Positions 17,638-26,868 of a stretch of DNA of 64,000 bases are shown here, one piece after another. The position numbers and the translations under genes were made by a program. How positions within the stretch are numbered: position 1 is the first letter of the stretch; every line of letters begins with the position of its first letter. The notes below the pieces were generated by a model. That model was not told where the DNA came from. It saw only the letters and a list, made by a program, of their open reading frames with translations, and searched no databases. The stretch is from Rhodocyclaceae bacterium (GTDB lineage: Bacteria; Pseudomonadota; Gammaproteobacteria; Burkholderiales; Usitatibacteraceae), in contig JADCIX010000001.1 of assembly GCA_020247545.1 (NCBI GenBank), forward strand, positions 84,650-148,649, in the 5' to 3' direction.

Positions 17638-18375
17638 CTAGAAAAAATGTTTTAGCGCTAGCGAAAACGCCCCTTGATCTTTTCGGTCGCCAAAATCGCG
17701 GCTATATGAAAGTGAGCTTGCCCATTGTGCGCTGAACTGTTTATTGGCAACGATTTCCGCCCGCTGCCAAGTCTTATTGCCGCCCCTGTGTTCCCAAGTC
17801 TGGCGCAGCTCCCCAGTCACTGCCCACCCCTGGCTCAATATGACAACCGGGACGAGGCGAACTTCCGTATTGCTGAAGCTTGGCCGCTTAGTGTCCCCGC
17901 CAACCGAGGAAGTCTGTCTAACAACACCCGCCAAAATAAAACTCGGCGAAGCTGCATACACGGCCAAGCCCGCAACGTTAGCTTGGTAGCGTCCCGTCCC
18001 CAATGCGTCTTTACTGGCTGCGGGTAATACCGTTTCAGCCGAGGCACCGTAAGTCCATGCCCCGGCGGGGGCGATCCAGCGGGCACGGGCAAAGAAGTCG
18101 CCATTGCCAGTCGCCGACAATACGGGCGTGGACAGGCGCGTGTAGGTCGGCAACTCAAAATTCAAACCCCAGTTACTGTTGAGCTTGTAGTCATACTTCA
18201 GCGTGAGGCTGTTGGTTCTGCCACTGCCATCTAGTTCAATGGTTTTGGCAATGACATCAAACCGGCTGTCAATCTCGGCAGGGTTCACGCCGCGCACTTG
18301 CTGGCCGTGGGCGGCTGTTGCGCATAAACCGAGCCCGAACAAGATTGAGGGAAGATGCTGGAATTTGTTTTGCAT
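17638..18375 (-). CDS. Small outer-membrane beta-barrel protein
   Basis: 245 aa from ATG 18375. The signal peptide MQNKFQHLPSILFGLGLC ends near TAAHGQQ. The mature part is built of beta strands (LTLKYDYKLNSNWGLNFELP, ARWIAPAGAWTYGASAETVL, SLSYSRDFGDRKDQGAFSLA) and ends in Phe-Phe, typical of outer-membrane barrels such as the phenol-degradation meta-pathway/transporter group. The open frame continues upstream without a stop to 18798, but the signal peptide marks the true start. Cargo unknown. Confidence 0.7.
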   Translation of the reverse strand: MQNKFQHLPSILFGLGLCATAAHGQQVRGVNPAEIDSRFDVIAKTIELDGSGRTNSLTLKYDYKLNSNWGLNFELPTYTRLSTPVLSATGNGDFFARARWIAPAGAWTYGASAETVLPAASKDALGTGRYQANVAGLAVYAASPSFILAGVVRQTSSVGGDTKRPSFSNTEVRLVPVVILSQGWAVTGELRQTWEHRGGNKTWQRAEIVANKQFSAQWASSLSYSRDFGDRKDQGAFSLALKHFF

Positions 18376-18867
18376 AACAAAGGCCTTATGAGTGGCGGAA
18401 AATCCGGATCCGTGGACACTTACTATTTTGCAGAGCCTGCCCGACGACGGCTCAGGCTGCATCGACCAGCATCCCGAACTGAGTGGCGTTTGCGCCGGGC
18501 TTTGAGAAACACACCCTTCTGTTCTATACCTTGCCTTCGGCTTGCCCGATAAAAACTCGGCGACCCGATCCGCACAACGCATTCGTTGAAGTAAAGCAAA
18601 ATCTTCACAGGCAGAAAAATGGTACTCACGCGTGACTGCATTGTCAATGGCAATAAACCGTTCATACAACGGTTCACGCGCAACATAAGAGTCTAACGAG
18701 ACGCGTTGTTGGAAATTGAGGGCTGGTTCCTGACACATCTTGGGGATTATCGCTACAGCTTGCCAGCGACACGGCATGGACCTGCCGTGAAGGCGCATCG
18801 TCGTTGCCTCAACGTTCCAAGCTCACTCCGGCGATGCAAGCCAGACAGAACTCCTAGTAGGCCAAAC
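18376..18867. other. Upstream region with an in-frame protein-like extension
   Basis: 492 bp before the small barrel gene. The minus-strand frame stays open, and part of it looks protein-like (SLDSYVAREPLYERFIAIDN, SACEDFALLQRMRCADRVAE). It could be a decayed gene fused in frame or chance. I recognise no domain and no start with a ribosome site. Confidence 0.35.
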
Positions 18868-19121
18868 CTAGCCTGAACATTTCATGGGTCGCCGGTTGCG
18901 TAGAAGGAGGTTGCCTCTGGGCGATTGGCAAACCAATTCGGCTCGTTTCTGTATTGCTCTGGATGCGGGCTGCAGGTTCGCTCTCGGGCGAATGGACGGC
19001 AATGTTCCGCCTTCCTGCCGAAGCATAGCCCGCTATGCTGTGGTCGGTCCGGCAAAAAATCGCTCGCCTGTTCACCCACTCGCCCGCTTTCGAACGCACC
19101 CCCATGAAATGTTCAGGCTAG
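18868..19121 (+). repeat. CTAG-flanked MITE-like repeat, full-length copy
   Basis: 246 bp at 18872-19117, bounded by CTAG (18868-18871 and 19118-19121). Terminal inverted repeats are perfect for 17 bp: CCTGAACATTTCATGGG and CCCATGAAATGTTCAGG. Inside is the hairpin GCATAGCCCGCTATGC near 19022-19037. It has no coding capacity. The constant CTAG at both ends fits a 4-bp target duplication; IS701-family elements duplicate YTAR, so an IS701-like transposase is a candidate donor, by inference only. Confidence 0.85.
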
Positions 19122-19230
19122 TGGCCGAATTGGCAATTGACAGGCAGAGCGCCATGCAACCAATGAACACGATGGCGATGCTCTTCCCCGAATCGAAGAG
19201 GTTCGAATAGCTTTCGGCAGAAAGCCGTAG

Positions 19231-20484
19231 TCACGATTGTTCGCGTGCGACTACATCTGCTGGCTTGGGCTTGCCCAACATCACGCCATACAGCGCCTGC
19301 ACCGGACGGGCGGAGAAACTCATTATCAATACCGCGCAAAGGGAGATACTCACCAACACTACCATGTATGCTGTATCACGAATCAGCGCGCCTTCGGCCA
19401 CGCCATATTGCAGCGGCAGGCTGGCCAGCACTGCCGCTGCGAGTCCCTTGGGGGCAAGCATTGAGGCAATCGCCGAATCCCGCAGTGAGAAGGATTCCCC
19501 GGCGAAGGCAAAGCGGGCGAGTGCGATCCGCGTCAGGAACACCAGAACCATCATCGCCAGCGCCACCAGCAGCAGAACAGGTTCGCTGAATTGGATCGAA
19601 ATGCCTAGATAGATAAAGAAATACGTCTTGAGTAGGAATACCGCCTCGCGGAAAAAGGTGATGTCCATTGGGGTCAGCGCCTCGATCCTGTGCTCCAAGC
19701 CGCGGAATCGTTTCAGCCAGCGCGAGTCGAAATTGGTCAGGGTCAGGCCCAGAGTCATCGCCGCGATGGCCCCTGAAAAGCCGAGAAATTCGCTCAGCCC
19801 ATAGATTAGGAAGGCGTAGGCGATAGTGGCCGAGATCGTATTTGGAAAGTCGCGTACCTTGCCCAAGATCAGCAACCAGCCGATGCCGCCGAGAATGCCG
19901 ATGACCGCCGCGAAGATAAGCGCTGAGAGTACGCTGCCGATCAGTTTGCCGGGTTCAACGCTACCGCTGGTAACTAGTTGCAGCAATGCAAATACGCCGA
20001 CGATGCAGAGCACGTCGGTCAATGCCGACTCGAGCACCAGCGTGGTTGCCGCACCCTCTTGTAGACGCAATGACTCGACCATCGGAATCACCACTGCCGA
20101 CGAGGTTCCAGCGAGGATTACCCCCAGCAAGAGTGCCGACAGCATCGGCATTCCCAGAACAAGCATGGCCACTGTCGTGACGATTACGCCGGTAGCGATG
20201 AAGCAGCCGAACGTGAGCTTGCCGGTCGTGCTCATGGCTTTGCCCATCACGTAAAGGCGCAGGGAGGTGCCGCTTTCGAACAAGATGACCACCAGCGCAA
20301 TGGTAGCGATCACCGGCCCGACCTTGCCGAAATCCGCCGCACTGACCCACCCCATCAGCGGCCCGGCCACCAACCCGATCAGCATGAGTACCAGCACATC
20401 AGGAATATTGGTGCGCCGGAACAGGATAGCGAGGAAGTGTGAAACAAAGATCATCAGGCCGATGATCAGGATAATGGTCGACAT
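19231..20484 (-). CDS. Monovalent cation:proton antiporter (CPA family)
   Basis: 417 aa, about 12 predicted membrane segments. Features of the Na+/H+ exchanger fold: IALVVILFESGTSLRL in the fifth segment region, GVILAGTSSAVVIPMVESL, VLESALTDVLCIVGVFAL with the paired acidic residues near the transport site, and SMLAPKGLAAAVLASLPLQY. It exchanges Na+ or K+ for H+ across the inner membrane. There is no C-terminal TrkA-N or TrkA-C domain, and it ends shortly after the last helix. The gene stands alone, with a MITE copy about 110 bp beyond its 3' end. Confidence 0.85.
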   Translation of the reverse strand: MSTIILIIGLMIFVSHFLAILFRRTNIPDVLVLMLIGLVAGPLMGWVSAADFGKVGPVIATIALVVILFESGTSLRLYVMGKAMSTTGKLTFGCFIATGVIVTTVAMLVLGMPMLSALLLGVILAGTSSAVVIPMVESLRLQEGAATTLVLESALTDVLCIVGVFALLQLVTSGSVEPGKLIGSVLSALIFAAVIGILGGIGWLLILGKVRDFPNTISATIAYAFLIYGLSEFLGFSGAIAAMTLGLTLTNFDSRWLKRFRGLEHRIEALTPMDITFFREAVFLLKTYFFIYLGISIQFSEPVLLLVALAMMVLVFLTRIALARFAFAGESFSLRDSAIASMLAPKGLAAAVLASLPLQYGVAEGALIRDTAYMVVLVSISLCAVLIMSFSARPVQALYGVMLGKPKPADVVAREQS

Positions 20485-20642
20485 GATTTAGTGAGCCCTG
20501 ATTTGATAAAAGGAGTCTCAAAAGTATAAGACCAATTGCATTTCAGTCCGGTTGCATTGTGTTGCCCCCCCCCACCGTTTCGCACCCTTTGAACTCACAT
20601 ACAGCGGTGAAATGCGATGGCAATTTTCCCGTTTAGTGGGGT

Positions 20643-20672
20643 TTGACCATCGAGCCAAAAAACCGCTAAAAT
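20643..20672 (+). promoter_or_regulatory. Sigma-70-type promoter of tRNA-Asn
   Basis: TTGACC at 20643-20648 and TAAAAT at 20667-20672 are separated by 18 bp, giving a start near 20679, about 26 bp before the tRNA. The sequence after the -10 box (CGGACC) contains a GC-rich discriminator, as usual for stable RNA genes. Confidence 0.7.
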
Positions 20673-20704
20673 ATCGGACCTCGATCGTTTAAACACGCGT
20701 CGAT

Positions 20705-20780
20705 TCCCTGATAGCTCAGCCGGTAGAGCGACGGACTGTTAATCCGCAGGTCCCTGGTTCGAGTCCAGGTCGGGGAGCCA
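20705..20780 (+). tRNA. tRNA-Asn (GTT)
   Basis: 76 nt with CCA encoded. The acceptor stem pairs TCCCTGA with TCGGGGA. The D arm has AGCTCAGCCGGTAGAGC, the anticodon loop CTGTTAA gives GTT, and the T arm has GGTTCGAGTCC. A promoter lies 30 bp upstream and a terminator 12 bp downstream, so it is a monocistronic unit. Confidence 0.97.
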
Positions 20781-20791
20781 GTTACCACCGC

Positions 20792-20826
20792 AAATGGGCA
20801 CTCGTTTGAGAGTGCCCATTTCTTTT
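20792..20826 (+). terminator. Rho-independent terminator of tRNA-Asn
   Basis: A perfect 12-bp stem, AAATGGGCACTC (20792-20803) with GAGTGCCCATTT (20810-20821), six-base loop, followed by CTTTT. Confidence 0.85.
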
Positions 20827-21604
20827 GTATAGCGAAGATCGCGAGATTGGCGTATGTGCCCCTTATATCAGCCGTTTTCGCTTCGATACGGACTTCATTG
20901 GCAAGCAAGCGGTATTGTTTGGCAAAGGGGCGGTTGACCTTCAATTACGCCGCCAATGCGTTCGAGACCGTCGCAGCGCTTGTTGTGCTGAGAGTCATTA
21001 TCTGTCGCCCCTACGCAGGTCTGGGCCCAAGCGACGTCGAGCGTCTAGGCAATGGCCTCGGGTACCGGCCTTCGCCGGTACGACATAAAGAGCTTGGGTG
21101 ACCAATGCGCAACCGGCGCGGTAGTGTACCGGTTAACGCTCTGAGTTTTGAAGCCAATATTAGAAACTCTAGCTATGACAGGCATCTTCAGTCATTGTTG
21201 TCCGCAAACGCCCGCCAGCATTAGGGTTGGGCTTTTTGTTCCGAATTTTGCCTAGGCGGCGCGGTCGCGCAGCGCTGAAACATGCATAAGAACCACCGGT
21301 TTCTTTGGACGTGGCCTTTGAGGTGTATACAAAACGCCGTTTTCTATACAGCTTATAGGGACGAGTGCATTGGTAATGGCGTGTAAACGCGGGAAATGTT
21401 CCCTATTAGAAAGCACCCACGAACAGCAGCTCGGTCCAAATATACGCGCTTCCCCACAGCTCACAAATTCCTTTCGAACGCTCACAAGAAAAACGTTACG
21501 GCCAAGTATGCAGGCCAGTGCTTGGGCAGGAAGTCTCTGGACTTTTCGGGTAGCGTAAGTAAAATGAAGGCAAATTATCGTCAATTAGCCTAAAGGAAGT
21601 TCCC
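20827..21604. other. Long intergenic region without a supported gene
   Basis: About 780 bp. A GC-rich hairpin (TACCGG, CCTTCG, CCGGTA) lies near 21062-21080. The frames present (for example minus 21252-21584) lack ribosome sites and family resemblance. No tRNA-like duplication of the adjacent tRNA 3' end was noticed, so there is no sign of an attachment site. Confidence 0.5.
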
Positions 21605-23245
21605 ATGAAATTTCTAGACAAATATACAGTGCGCGGCCAGTCGTTGGCCTTTCATCTGATGTTTCTGTCTACGGCCTTGATCGTCAGTAGCGCAAGTGCA
21701 CAACAGCGCGCTGAACGTAATCCGTTCTTGTCGGCCGATATCTATGGCGTCACGCATATCAATCCAGCCAAGGAAAACAGCATTCCTTACCGTATTCCCC
21801 TAAAGACGCAGCGCGTAAATCTGGATTCTCTGGTTCCGGTCTGGGGTGGCCCGGTTAACAACGCGACTTATGCTTCGGCGATTCCCGGTTATTTCTGGTC
21901 GGTCTCGACGGACCGCGTAGCTTTGATTGATGCACGCGGCAAAAACTGGAAAAAGGTCTCGGACATTGATCTCCCCGGCGCAAAGCGTAGATCGCTTGAT
22001 GCGCTGAAAAAGATCGTCAAATACAGCTATAGCGACATGAAGAGTTCAGAGGCACACCTTAAGGGTATCTTGGGTGAGTCTCCGGGTAGTGTTTTACCAG
22101 CCGGTATTTATGCTTTAGTTTCCAACAAGGACTTTGTGTACGCAAACGCGGGAACGATTGTTTCGGCCATCGGACGCGTGGACCCTAAAGACCCTACCAA
22201 AGGTCTTGAAGTCAAGGCTCAGTTCGACACCGCCACCATCATCCCCCCAACCAGCGTCTTTGGTGAGACGCCAAGAGTGGGGCTGGTGGGAATGAATATG
22301 ACTTACGACGGACATGTTGTTATAGGGGCGTTAAACGGTATTGCGGTTGTGGATAGTGCCCTCAAGAAAGGTCAATTTCACGCCTTTGGTGATGACAATC
22401 AGATGTCCACCAACTCGCTGGCCATTGACAAGAAGGGTGGCATTTATGTCGCAACGGGGTCGAAAAAGCCGCGTTTGCCGGGCGTGATGCATAAGCTAGT
22501 TTGGACCGGGAGCAAGATCTCTGATGATCCCAAAGATGGCGCATGGAAAGCGCAATATGAAGGGGGAGACTGGCCACCAGCGATTAAGGCAGGTACGGGT
22601 ACCGGTTCGACACCGACACTGATGGGGTTTGGTGAGAACGAGGACAAGCTGGTACTGATTACGGATGGCGCAAATCGTATGAAACTGGTTGCCTTCTGGC
22701 GTGATGAGATCCCAGCTGATGCGCGTAAAGTCGAAGGGGCGCTTTCGCCTCGTATTGCTGACCAGAAGCCAGTGAGCGCAGGTATATCTGAACAACGTCG
22801 CTGGCTTCAATCAGAGCAAACGATTATCTCCTCAGGCTACGGAGCATTTGTCGTGAATAATCTGATCGAGGAGGGCCACCCTGACCGGATTATTGATGTC
22901 ATGACGGTCGGCCCCGTGCATCGTCCGCCGCGCGGTGTTGAGAAGATAGTCTGGAACGAAAAGGAAAACCGTTTCTATTCGGCCTGGACGCGTGGCGATG
23001 TCGTTTCGGTAAGCATGGTGCCCTTGGCAAGTTCAGGTGCCGGGGCGGTTTTTGTAAACGGATACTCCGAGAAAGATGGTTGGGAAGTGACTGGCCTCGA
23101 TTGGGAAACCGGTGCAACTGTCTCACGAACGATATTCGGTCATAACAACAAGGGTAACGGGGCCTACGCCATCCTGCAATTTCTTGAGGACGGCGACATG
23201 CTATTTAATTCCGTTATTGGACCGTATCGTATTCCATTGAAGTAG
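21605..23245 (+). CDS. Secreted protein of unknown function, propeller-like
   Basis: 546 aa; AAGGAAG precedes ATG 21605. The signal peptide runs to about SSASAQQ (residue 35). I do not recognise the family. The mature sequence has repeated beta-strand segments with Gly-Asp turns (NMTYDGHVVIGALNGIAVVD, SLAIDKKGGIYVATGS, MGFGENEDKLVLITDGANRM, WNEKENRFYSAWTRGDVV). This suggests a six- or seven-bladed propeller like SMP-30/NHL proteins, probably periplasmic. IPYRIPLK near the start of the mature protein recurs as PYRIPLK at the C-terminus, which may be the strand that closes the ring. It is monocistronic, followed by a hairpin. Confidence 0.6.
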   Translation: MKFLDKYTVRGQSLAFHLMFLSTALIVSSASAQQRAERNPFLSADIYGVTHINPAKENSIPYRIPLKTQRVNLDSLVPVWGGPVNNATYASAIPGYFWSVSTDRVALIDARGKNWKKVSDIDLPGAKRRSLDALKKIVKYSYSDMKSSEAHLKGILGESPGSVLPAGIYALVSNKDFVYANAGTIVSAIGRVDPKDPTKGLEVKAQFDTATIIPPTSVFGETPRVGLVGMNMTYDGHVVIGALNGIAVVDSALKKGQFHAFGDDNQMSTNSLAIDKKGGIYVATGSKKPRLPGVMHKLVWTGSKISDDPKDGAWKAQYEGGDWPPAIKAGTGTGSTPTLMGFGENEDKLVLITDGANRMKLVAFWRDEIPADARKVEGALSPRIADQKPVSAGISEQRRWLQSEQTIISSGYGAFVVNNLIEEGHPDRIIDVMTVGPVHRPPRGVEKIVWNEKENRFYSAWTRGDVVSVSMVPLASSGAGAVFVNGYSEKDGWEVTGLDWETGATVSRTIFGHNNKGNGAYAILQFLEDGDMLFNSVIGPYRIPLK

Positions 23246-23290
23246 AGTGTGCTGTCGCTTTCGCCCTTGCTAGTATACTGAAATAGTGAT

Positions 23291-23315
23291 CTCGCACCCC
23301 GCACTGGGGTGCGAG
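23291..23315 (+). terminator. Strong hairpin after the secreted-protein gene
   Basis: CTCGCACCCC (23291-23300) pairs perfectly with GGGGTGCGAG (23306-23315) across a five-base loop, 45 bp after the stop. There is no following U-tract, so it may end transcription weakly or protect the mRNA 3' end. Confidence 0.5.
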
Positions 23316-23395
23316 GAATAAATGTACTTCAGTTAGACTGAACTAGCGGACAGTAGGGTCGCATCCAGCAGACCGTATTCACGGTAAGTCTCCTG

Positions 23396-24127
23396 TTGCA
23401 GTGGAGCAGAAACAGCTCTCGCGTAATTGTTACCCTAGTATTTTGGGTGTTGCTACCGGGGCACGTAGCCCGCATATGTCCCCGTCGTCCCGATATTTTC
23501 CTGAATCGGGGCGCTACCAGCGAGCCGCTCGTGGAGGCGATTCGCATGGGGATTTCCTCGGCGACGTGGCCGTTGTTTGGATTGGTGTGGCCGTCCGGCC
23601 TACAGCTCGCCGCTGAGGTGGCGGCGCGCGGGCTGAAGCCCGGTGAGCGGGTGCTGGAGATCGGCTGCGGTTTGGCGCTCGCAAGCATGGTGGCGCATCG
23701 CCACGGCGCGGATGTGACGGCGAGTGATTGTCACCCGCTGGCGTCGAGTTTCTTGAAGGCGAACTTGCGGCTGAATGGCTTAGGGCCGATGAAGTATCGG
23801 CACGGGAACTGGGGCAGCTTGTTGTTACCCCAAGCGCGTAACAGTGAATCATTGCTACGGACCGTGGTGGGGTGTTATGACTTCATTATCGGTAGTGACA
23901 TCTTGTATGAACGCGACGACGAGGCACTGTTATCCCTTTTTATCCAGCGCCATGCGAGCCCGGCGGCAGAGGTATGGGTGGTTGATCCGGATCGTTCCAA
24001 CCGCGCGGCGTTTAATCGTCAGATGGCGGGGCAGGGCTTTAGTGTGAGTGAGCGGCGGTTGGATCGTATTGCCATGCCGGGTCTGCCCGCGTACAAGGGG
24101 CGGTTGCTGGCGTATCGGCGCGGATAG
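23396..24127 (+). CDS. Class I SAM-dependent methyltransferase, uncertain start
   Basis: 243 aa as the longest frame. Motif I, GERVLEIGCGLALASMVAHR, binds AdoMet. VTASDCHPLASSFLKANLRL, then YDFIIGSDILYERD, follow, as in lysine or nicotinamide N-methyltransferase-like proteins. The conserved part begins with MGISSATWPLFGLVWPSG at ATG 23546; GTG 23531 is another candidate. The 50 residues before it look unlike the family (usually a short hydrophilic lead), so the real start is probably internal or the 5' end is altered. Substrate unknown. It converges with uup, 8 bp away. Confidence 0.75.
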   Translation: MQWSRNSSRVIVTLVFWVLLPGHVARICPRRPDIFLNRGATSEPLVEAIRMGISSATWPLFGLVWPSGLQLAAEVAARGLKPGERVLEIGCGLALASMVAHRHGADVTASDCHPLASSFLKANLRLNGLGPMKYRHGNWGSLLLPQARNSESLLRTVVGCYDFIIGSDILYERDDEALLSLFIQRHASPAAEVWVVDPDRSNRAAFNRQMAGQGFSVSERRLDRIAMPGLPAYKGRLLAYRRG

Positions 24128-24135
24128 CCGACCCG

Positions 24136-25974
24136 TTACCCGGCGGGCCCGGTACGTTTCGTTTCCAGCAGCTCCCAGCGGTTCATCGCCGCTTCGATTT
24201 CACTCGCCACCACTTCGAGTCTCGTGCTCATGTTTGCTGCGGTATCTGGCGATTTCACGAACAAGCTGCCGTCGGCCAGTGCTTCGGTTAAGTTGGCTTG
24301 CTCTTTCTCTAGCGCCTCGATCTTGCGGGGTAGCTGTTCGAGTTCACGTGTTTCGTTGAACGACATCTTTACCTTGCGCACGGGAGTGGCAGGGCCAGGG
24401 GGGACAGAAGCGGCACCAGAAAATGAAACCCCCGCATTGGCGGGCGTCTTCGCGGCATTTGCCCACGAAGTGTCCGTCTTTGCTTGACTTTGCCATTCGG
24501 CATAGCCACCGACGTACTCTCGGATTCTCCCGCCGCCTTCAAAGGCAAACACCTGCGTGACGACGTTATCCAAGAAGGCACGATCGTGGCTCACCAGAAT
24601 GACGGTGCCGGCGTACTCCTGCAACATCGATTCGAGCAACTCCAGCGTCTCGATATCCAAATCGTTGGTCGGCTCATCTAGCACCAGCACGTTGGCGGGT
24701 TTGGCAAACAAACGCGCGAGCAAGAGCCGATTGCGCTCACCACCGGAGAGCGATTTCACCTTGGCGCGGGCGCGCTGCGGCGGAAACAGGAAATCACCGA
24801 GGTAGGAAATGACGTGCTTTCTCGCGCCGCCGATCTCCACAAACTCGGAACCGGGCGAAATCACGTCGGAAAGTGTGGCGTTGTCGTCGAGCGCTTCGCG
24901 GAATTGGTCGAAGTACGCCACCTGCAACTGGGTGCCGCGTTTCACGTTGCCGCTATCGGCTTCCAAATCCGCCAGCATGAGTTTGATCAGCGTGGTTTTG
25001 CCAGCACCATTGGGGCCGATCAGCCCGATACGGTCACCACGCTGCAAGATGGCGGAGAAGTCGCGAATGATGACTTTGTCGCCGAAATTCTTGCTGACAT
25101 TCACCAGCTCAGCCACGATCTTGCCCGAGCGCTCACCGGCATCAAGCGAAAGTTTGACCAGCCCGGCGACGTCCCGCCGCGCGGCGCGCACCCGGCGCAA
25201 TTCTTCCAAGCGCCGGACTCGGCCTTCGTTACGCGTGCGGCGGGCTTCGACGCCCTTGCGAATCCAGACTTCCTCTTCTTTAAGCAGCTTGTCGAAACGC
25301 GCGTTGGCGAGTGACTCCGAGTTCAGCATTTCGGCTTTGCGGCGTTGATATTCTGCGAACGAACCCGGATAGCTGAAGAGTGTGCCGCGATCGAGTTCGA
25401 CGATCCGTGTGGCAAAAGACTCCAGAAAGCGCCGATCGTGGCTGATGGTCAGCACAGCGCCGCTGAACGCCTTGAGCGTGTCTTCCAGCCAGGCAATGCC
25501 GTCGAAATCGAGGTGGTTGGTCGGCTCGTCGAGGAACAACAAATCCGGTGCGCCGGCAATCGCTCGGGCGAGGGCGACGCGTTTTTTCATACCGCCAGAC
25601 AGGGTGGAGACGAGCAGGCTGCCGTCCATGCCCAGCCGCGACAAGACCTCGGCGACACGTACCGTCACATGCCAATCCTCGTCACCTTCGTGTTCGTTGA
25701 TCGCGCCCGCGGTAACGGCTTCTTCGATCGTGATACCGTCGGCGAAGGTCGGCTCTTGCGGAACGTTGGCAAAACGCACACCCTTTTCCCGCACCACTTC
25801 GCCGTCGTCTGGCGCAATTTCGCCCGCCAAGATACGAATCAGGCTGGATTTACCCGCGCCATTACGGCCGATGAGGGCGATACGTTCCCGGCGGTCAATG
25901 GCGAACTCAACGTGATCAAGCAGGGCGACATCGCCAAAAGCCAGCGAGAGAGACTTACAGTGAATCAGCGGCAT
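24136..25974 (-). CDS. uup: ABC-F ATPase Uup
   Basis: 612 aa, two ABC cassettes in one chain without membrane segments. Walker A GRNGAGKSS (about residue 37) and GPNGAGKTT (about 320). Signatures are LSGGMKKRVALARA and LSGGERNRLLLARL, Walker B are LLFLDEPTNHLD and VLVLDEPTNDLD. The C-terminal 80 residues are Lys/Glu-rich with a predicted coiled coil (TRELEQLPRKIEALEKEQAN), as in Uup, which binds branched DNA and ribosomes and affects transposon excision. Length fits. Monocistronic as seen here. Confidence 0.92.
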   Translation of the reverse strand: MPLIHCKSLSLAFGDVALLDHVEFAIDRRERIALIGRNGAGKSSLIRILAGEIAPDDGEVVREKGVRFANVPQEPTFADGITIEEAVTAGAINEHEGDEDWHVTVRVAEVLSRLGMDGSLLVSTLSGGMKKRVALARAIAGAPDLLFLDEPTNHLDFDGIAWLEDTLKAFSGAVLTISHDRRFLESFATRIVELDRGTLFSYPGSFAEYQRRKAEMLNSESLANARFDKLLKEEEVWIRKGVEARRTRNEGRVRRLEELRRVRAARRDVAGLVKLSLDAGERSGKIVAELVNVSKNFGDKVIIRDFSAILQRGDRIGLIGPNGAGKTTLIKLMLADLEADSGNVKRGTQLQVAYFDQFREALDDNATLSDVISPGSEFVEIGGARKHVISYLGDFLFPPQRARAKVKSLSGGERNRLLLARLFAKPANVLVLDEPTNDLDIETLELLESMLQEYAGTVILVSHDRAFLDNVVTQVFAFEGGGRIREYVGGYAEWQSQAKTDTSWANAAKTPANAGVSFSGAASVPPGPATPVRKVKMSFNETRELEQLPRKIEALEKEQANLTEALADGSLFVKSPDTAANMSTRLEVVASEIEAAMNRWELLETKRTGPAG

Positions 25975-26118
25975 GCGGAGGGAGACTTTCAGGGGAGGCG
26001 GAAGGAATCGGAGCGGCTTGTGGCGGATTGTGGCGGATTGGCGCTTGGCCAGGCGCTATTTTCGCCTACAAACACTGTTACATCTTGAACACACTTTCTA
26101 CAAATTGTCGGCGTAACC

Positions 26119-26137
26119 TATCTATATGCGATAGATA
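26119..26137. promoter_or_regulatory. Palindrome upstream of the small secreted protein gene
   Basis: TATCTAT (26119-26125) and ATAGATA (26131-26137) are inverted around ATGCG, about 75 bp before the next gene start. It has the size of a dimeric repressor operator; the regulator is unknown. Confidence 0.35.
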
Positions 26138-26209
26138 GCTGCGTTTGGTGTTCTTTTCCCTCTCGATGGCTTACGAATTGCTGCCCCTCTACAACCTTAG
26201 GAGACGTAA

Positions 26210-26494
26210 ATGAAAAGACTCTTTGGAATTACCACCGCATTACTGTTGAGCGCCGGTGCTGCGGTCGCCTTCGCACAAACCCCGCCAGAGCCGCCGAAAG
26301 ACGGTAAAGGGATGGGCCCCGGCGGCGGTATGCGTGACTGCTCGAAAATGGAGGATGCCGATAAACGTGGGATGTGTGAGAAGCGCCAGGCAGCCATGAA
26401 GACGGCTTGGGAAAAGTGTAAAGACAAAGCCGAAGGCCCGGATCGCCGTAACTGTATGCGCGAAAACATGCCGAAGCCACCAGAGAAAAAGTAA
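26210..26494 (+). CDS. Small secreted protein with four cysteines
   Basis: 94 aa; TTAGGAGACG precedes ATG 26210. The signal peptide MKRLFGITTALLLSAGAAVA ends at FAQ. The mature 70 residues are Pro/Gly-rich, then charged, with four Cys in two CX12-19C-like spacings (MRDCSKMEDADKRGMCEKRQ, WEKCKDKAEGPDRRNCMREN). Similar short periplasmic PsiF-like or Cys-repeat proteins are known, but I cannot name the function. It is monocistronic, with a clear terminator. Confidence 0.7.
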   Translation: MKRLFGITTALLLSAGAAVAFAQTPPEPPKDGKGMGPGGGMRDCSKMEDADKRGMCEKRQAAMKTAWEKCKDKAEGPDRRNCMRENMPKPPEKK

Positions 26495-26515
26495 TCCGTA
26501 GTTGATCGCAATAGG

Positions 26516-26547
26516 AAGCCCCGCCGGGAAACCAGCGGGGCTTTTTT
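26516..26547 (+). terminator. Rho-independent terminator
   Basis: AAGCCCCGC (26516-26524) pairs with GCGGGGCTT (26535-26543), followed by a T run, 20 bp after the small secreted protein gene. Confidence 0.9.
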
Positions 26548-26868
26548 ACGCTGCTGCTAACTCATCTTCAGCATGGCGCCAAAGGCGATGCGCTTGGTCG
26601 AGATATCGGTCACCGAGGAAGGTGGAGCAAAAACAGGCACCAATCCGGCGCACAGGCTTGTTCAAAACGGTGCGTAATTGCGGCGGTAGCAATGGCGGCA
26701 CCGGGAGAAGTGGCCCGCTCGCACAGCTCGATGAACGGTTATCGCTGGTGTTTGGGGTTGTCGCAAACATTCATATTCTGAATGTGGCAATGGCGCAGCG
26801 TTATGGACTCGCAATTGCTTAGTGGTACGAGGGGCATTCATCCAGACCACTCAACCAAAGAGGCGAAC
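26548..26868. other. Intergenic region before the TRAP operon
   Basis: 321 bp with no supported gene. It must hold the TRAP operon promoter. No clear operator was seen. Confidence 0.5.

Noticed and set aside
20705..20780. tRNA-Asn as an integration site
   Set aside because: No integrase gene and no repeat of the tRNA 3' end was seen downstream.
20666..20944. Minus-strand 92-codon frame
   Set aside because: It runs antisense through tRNA-Asn; the segment TWTRTRDLRINSPSLYRLSY is the familiar false translation of a tRNA complement.
21252..21584. Minus-strand 110-codon frame
   Set aside because: No ribosome site, signal or recognisable motif; composition is not protein-like.
26502..26822. Plus-strand frame of 106 codons
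   Set aside because: It begins within a terminator and lacks a ribosome site; low-complexity, non-family sequence.
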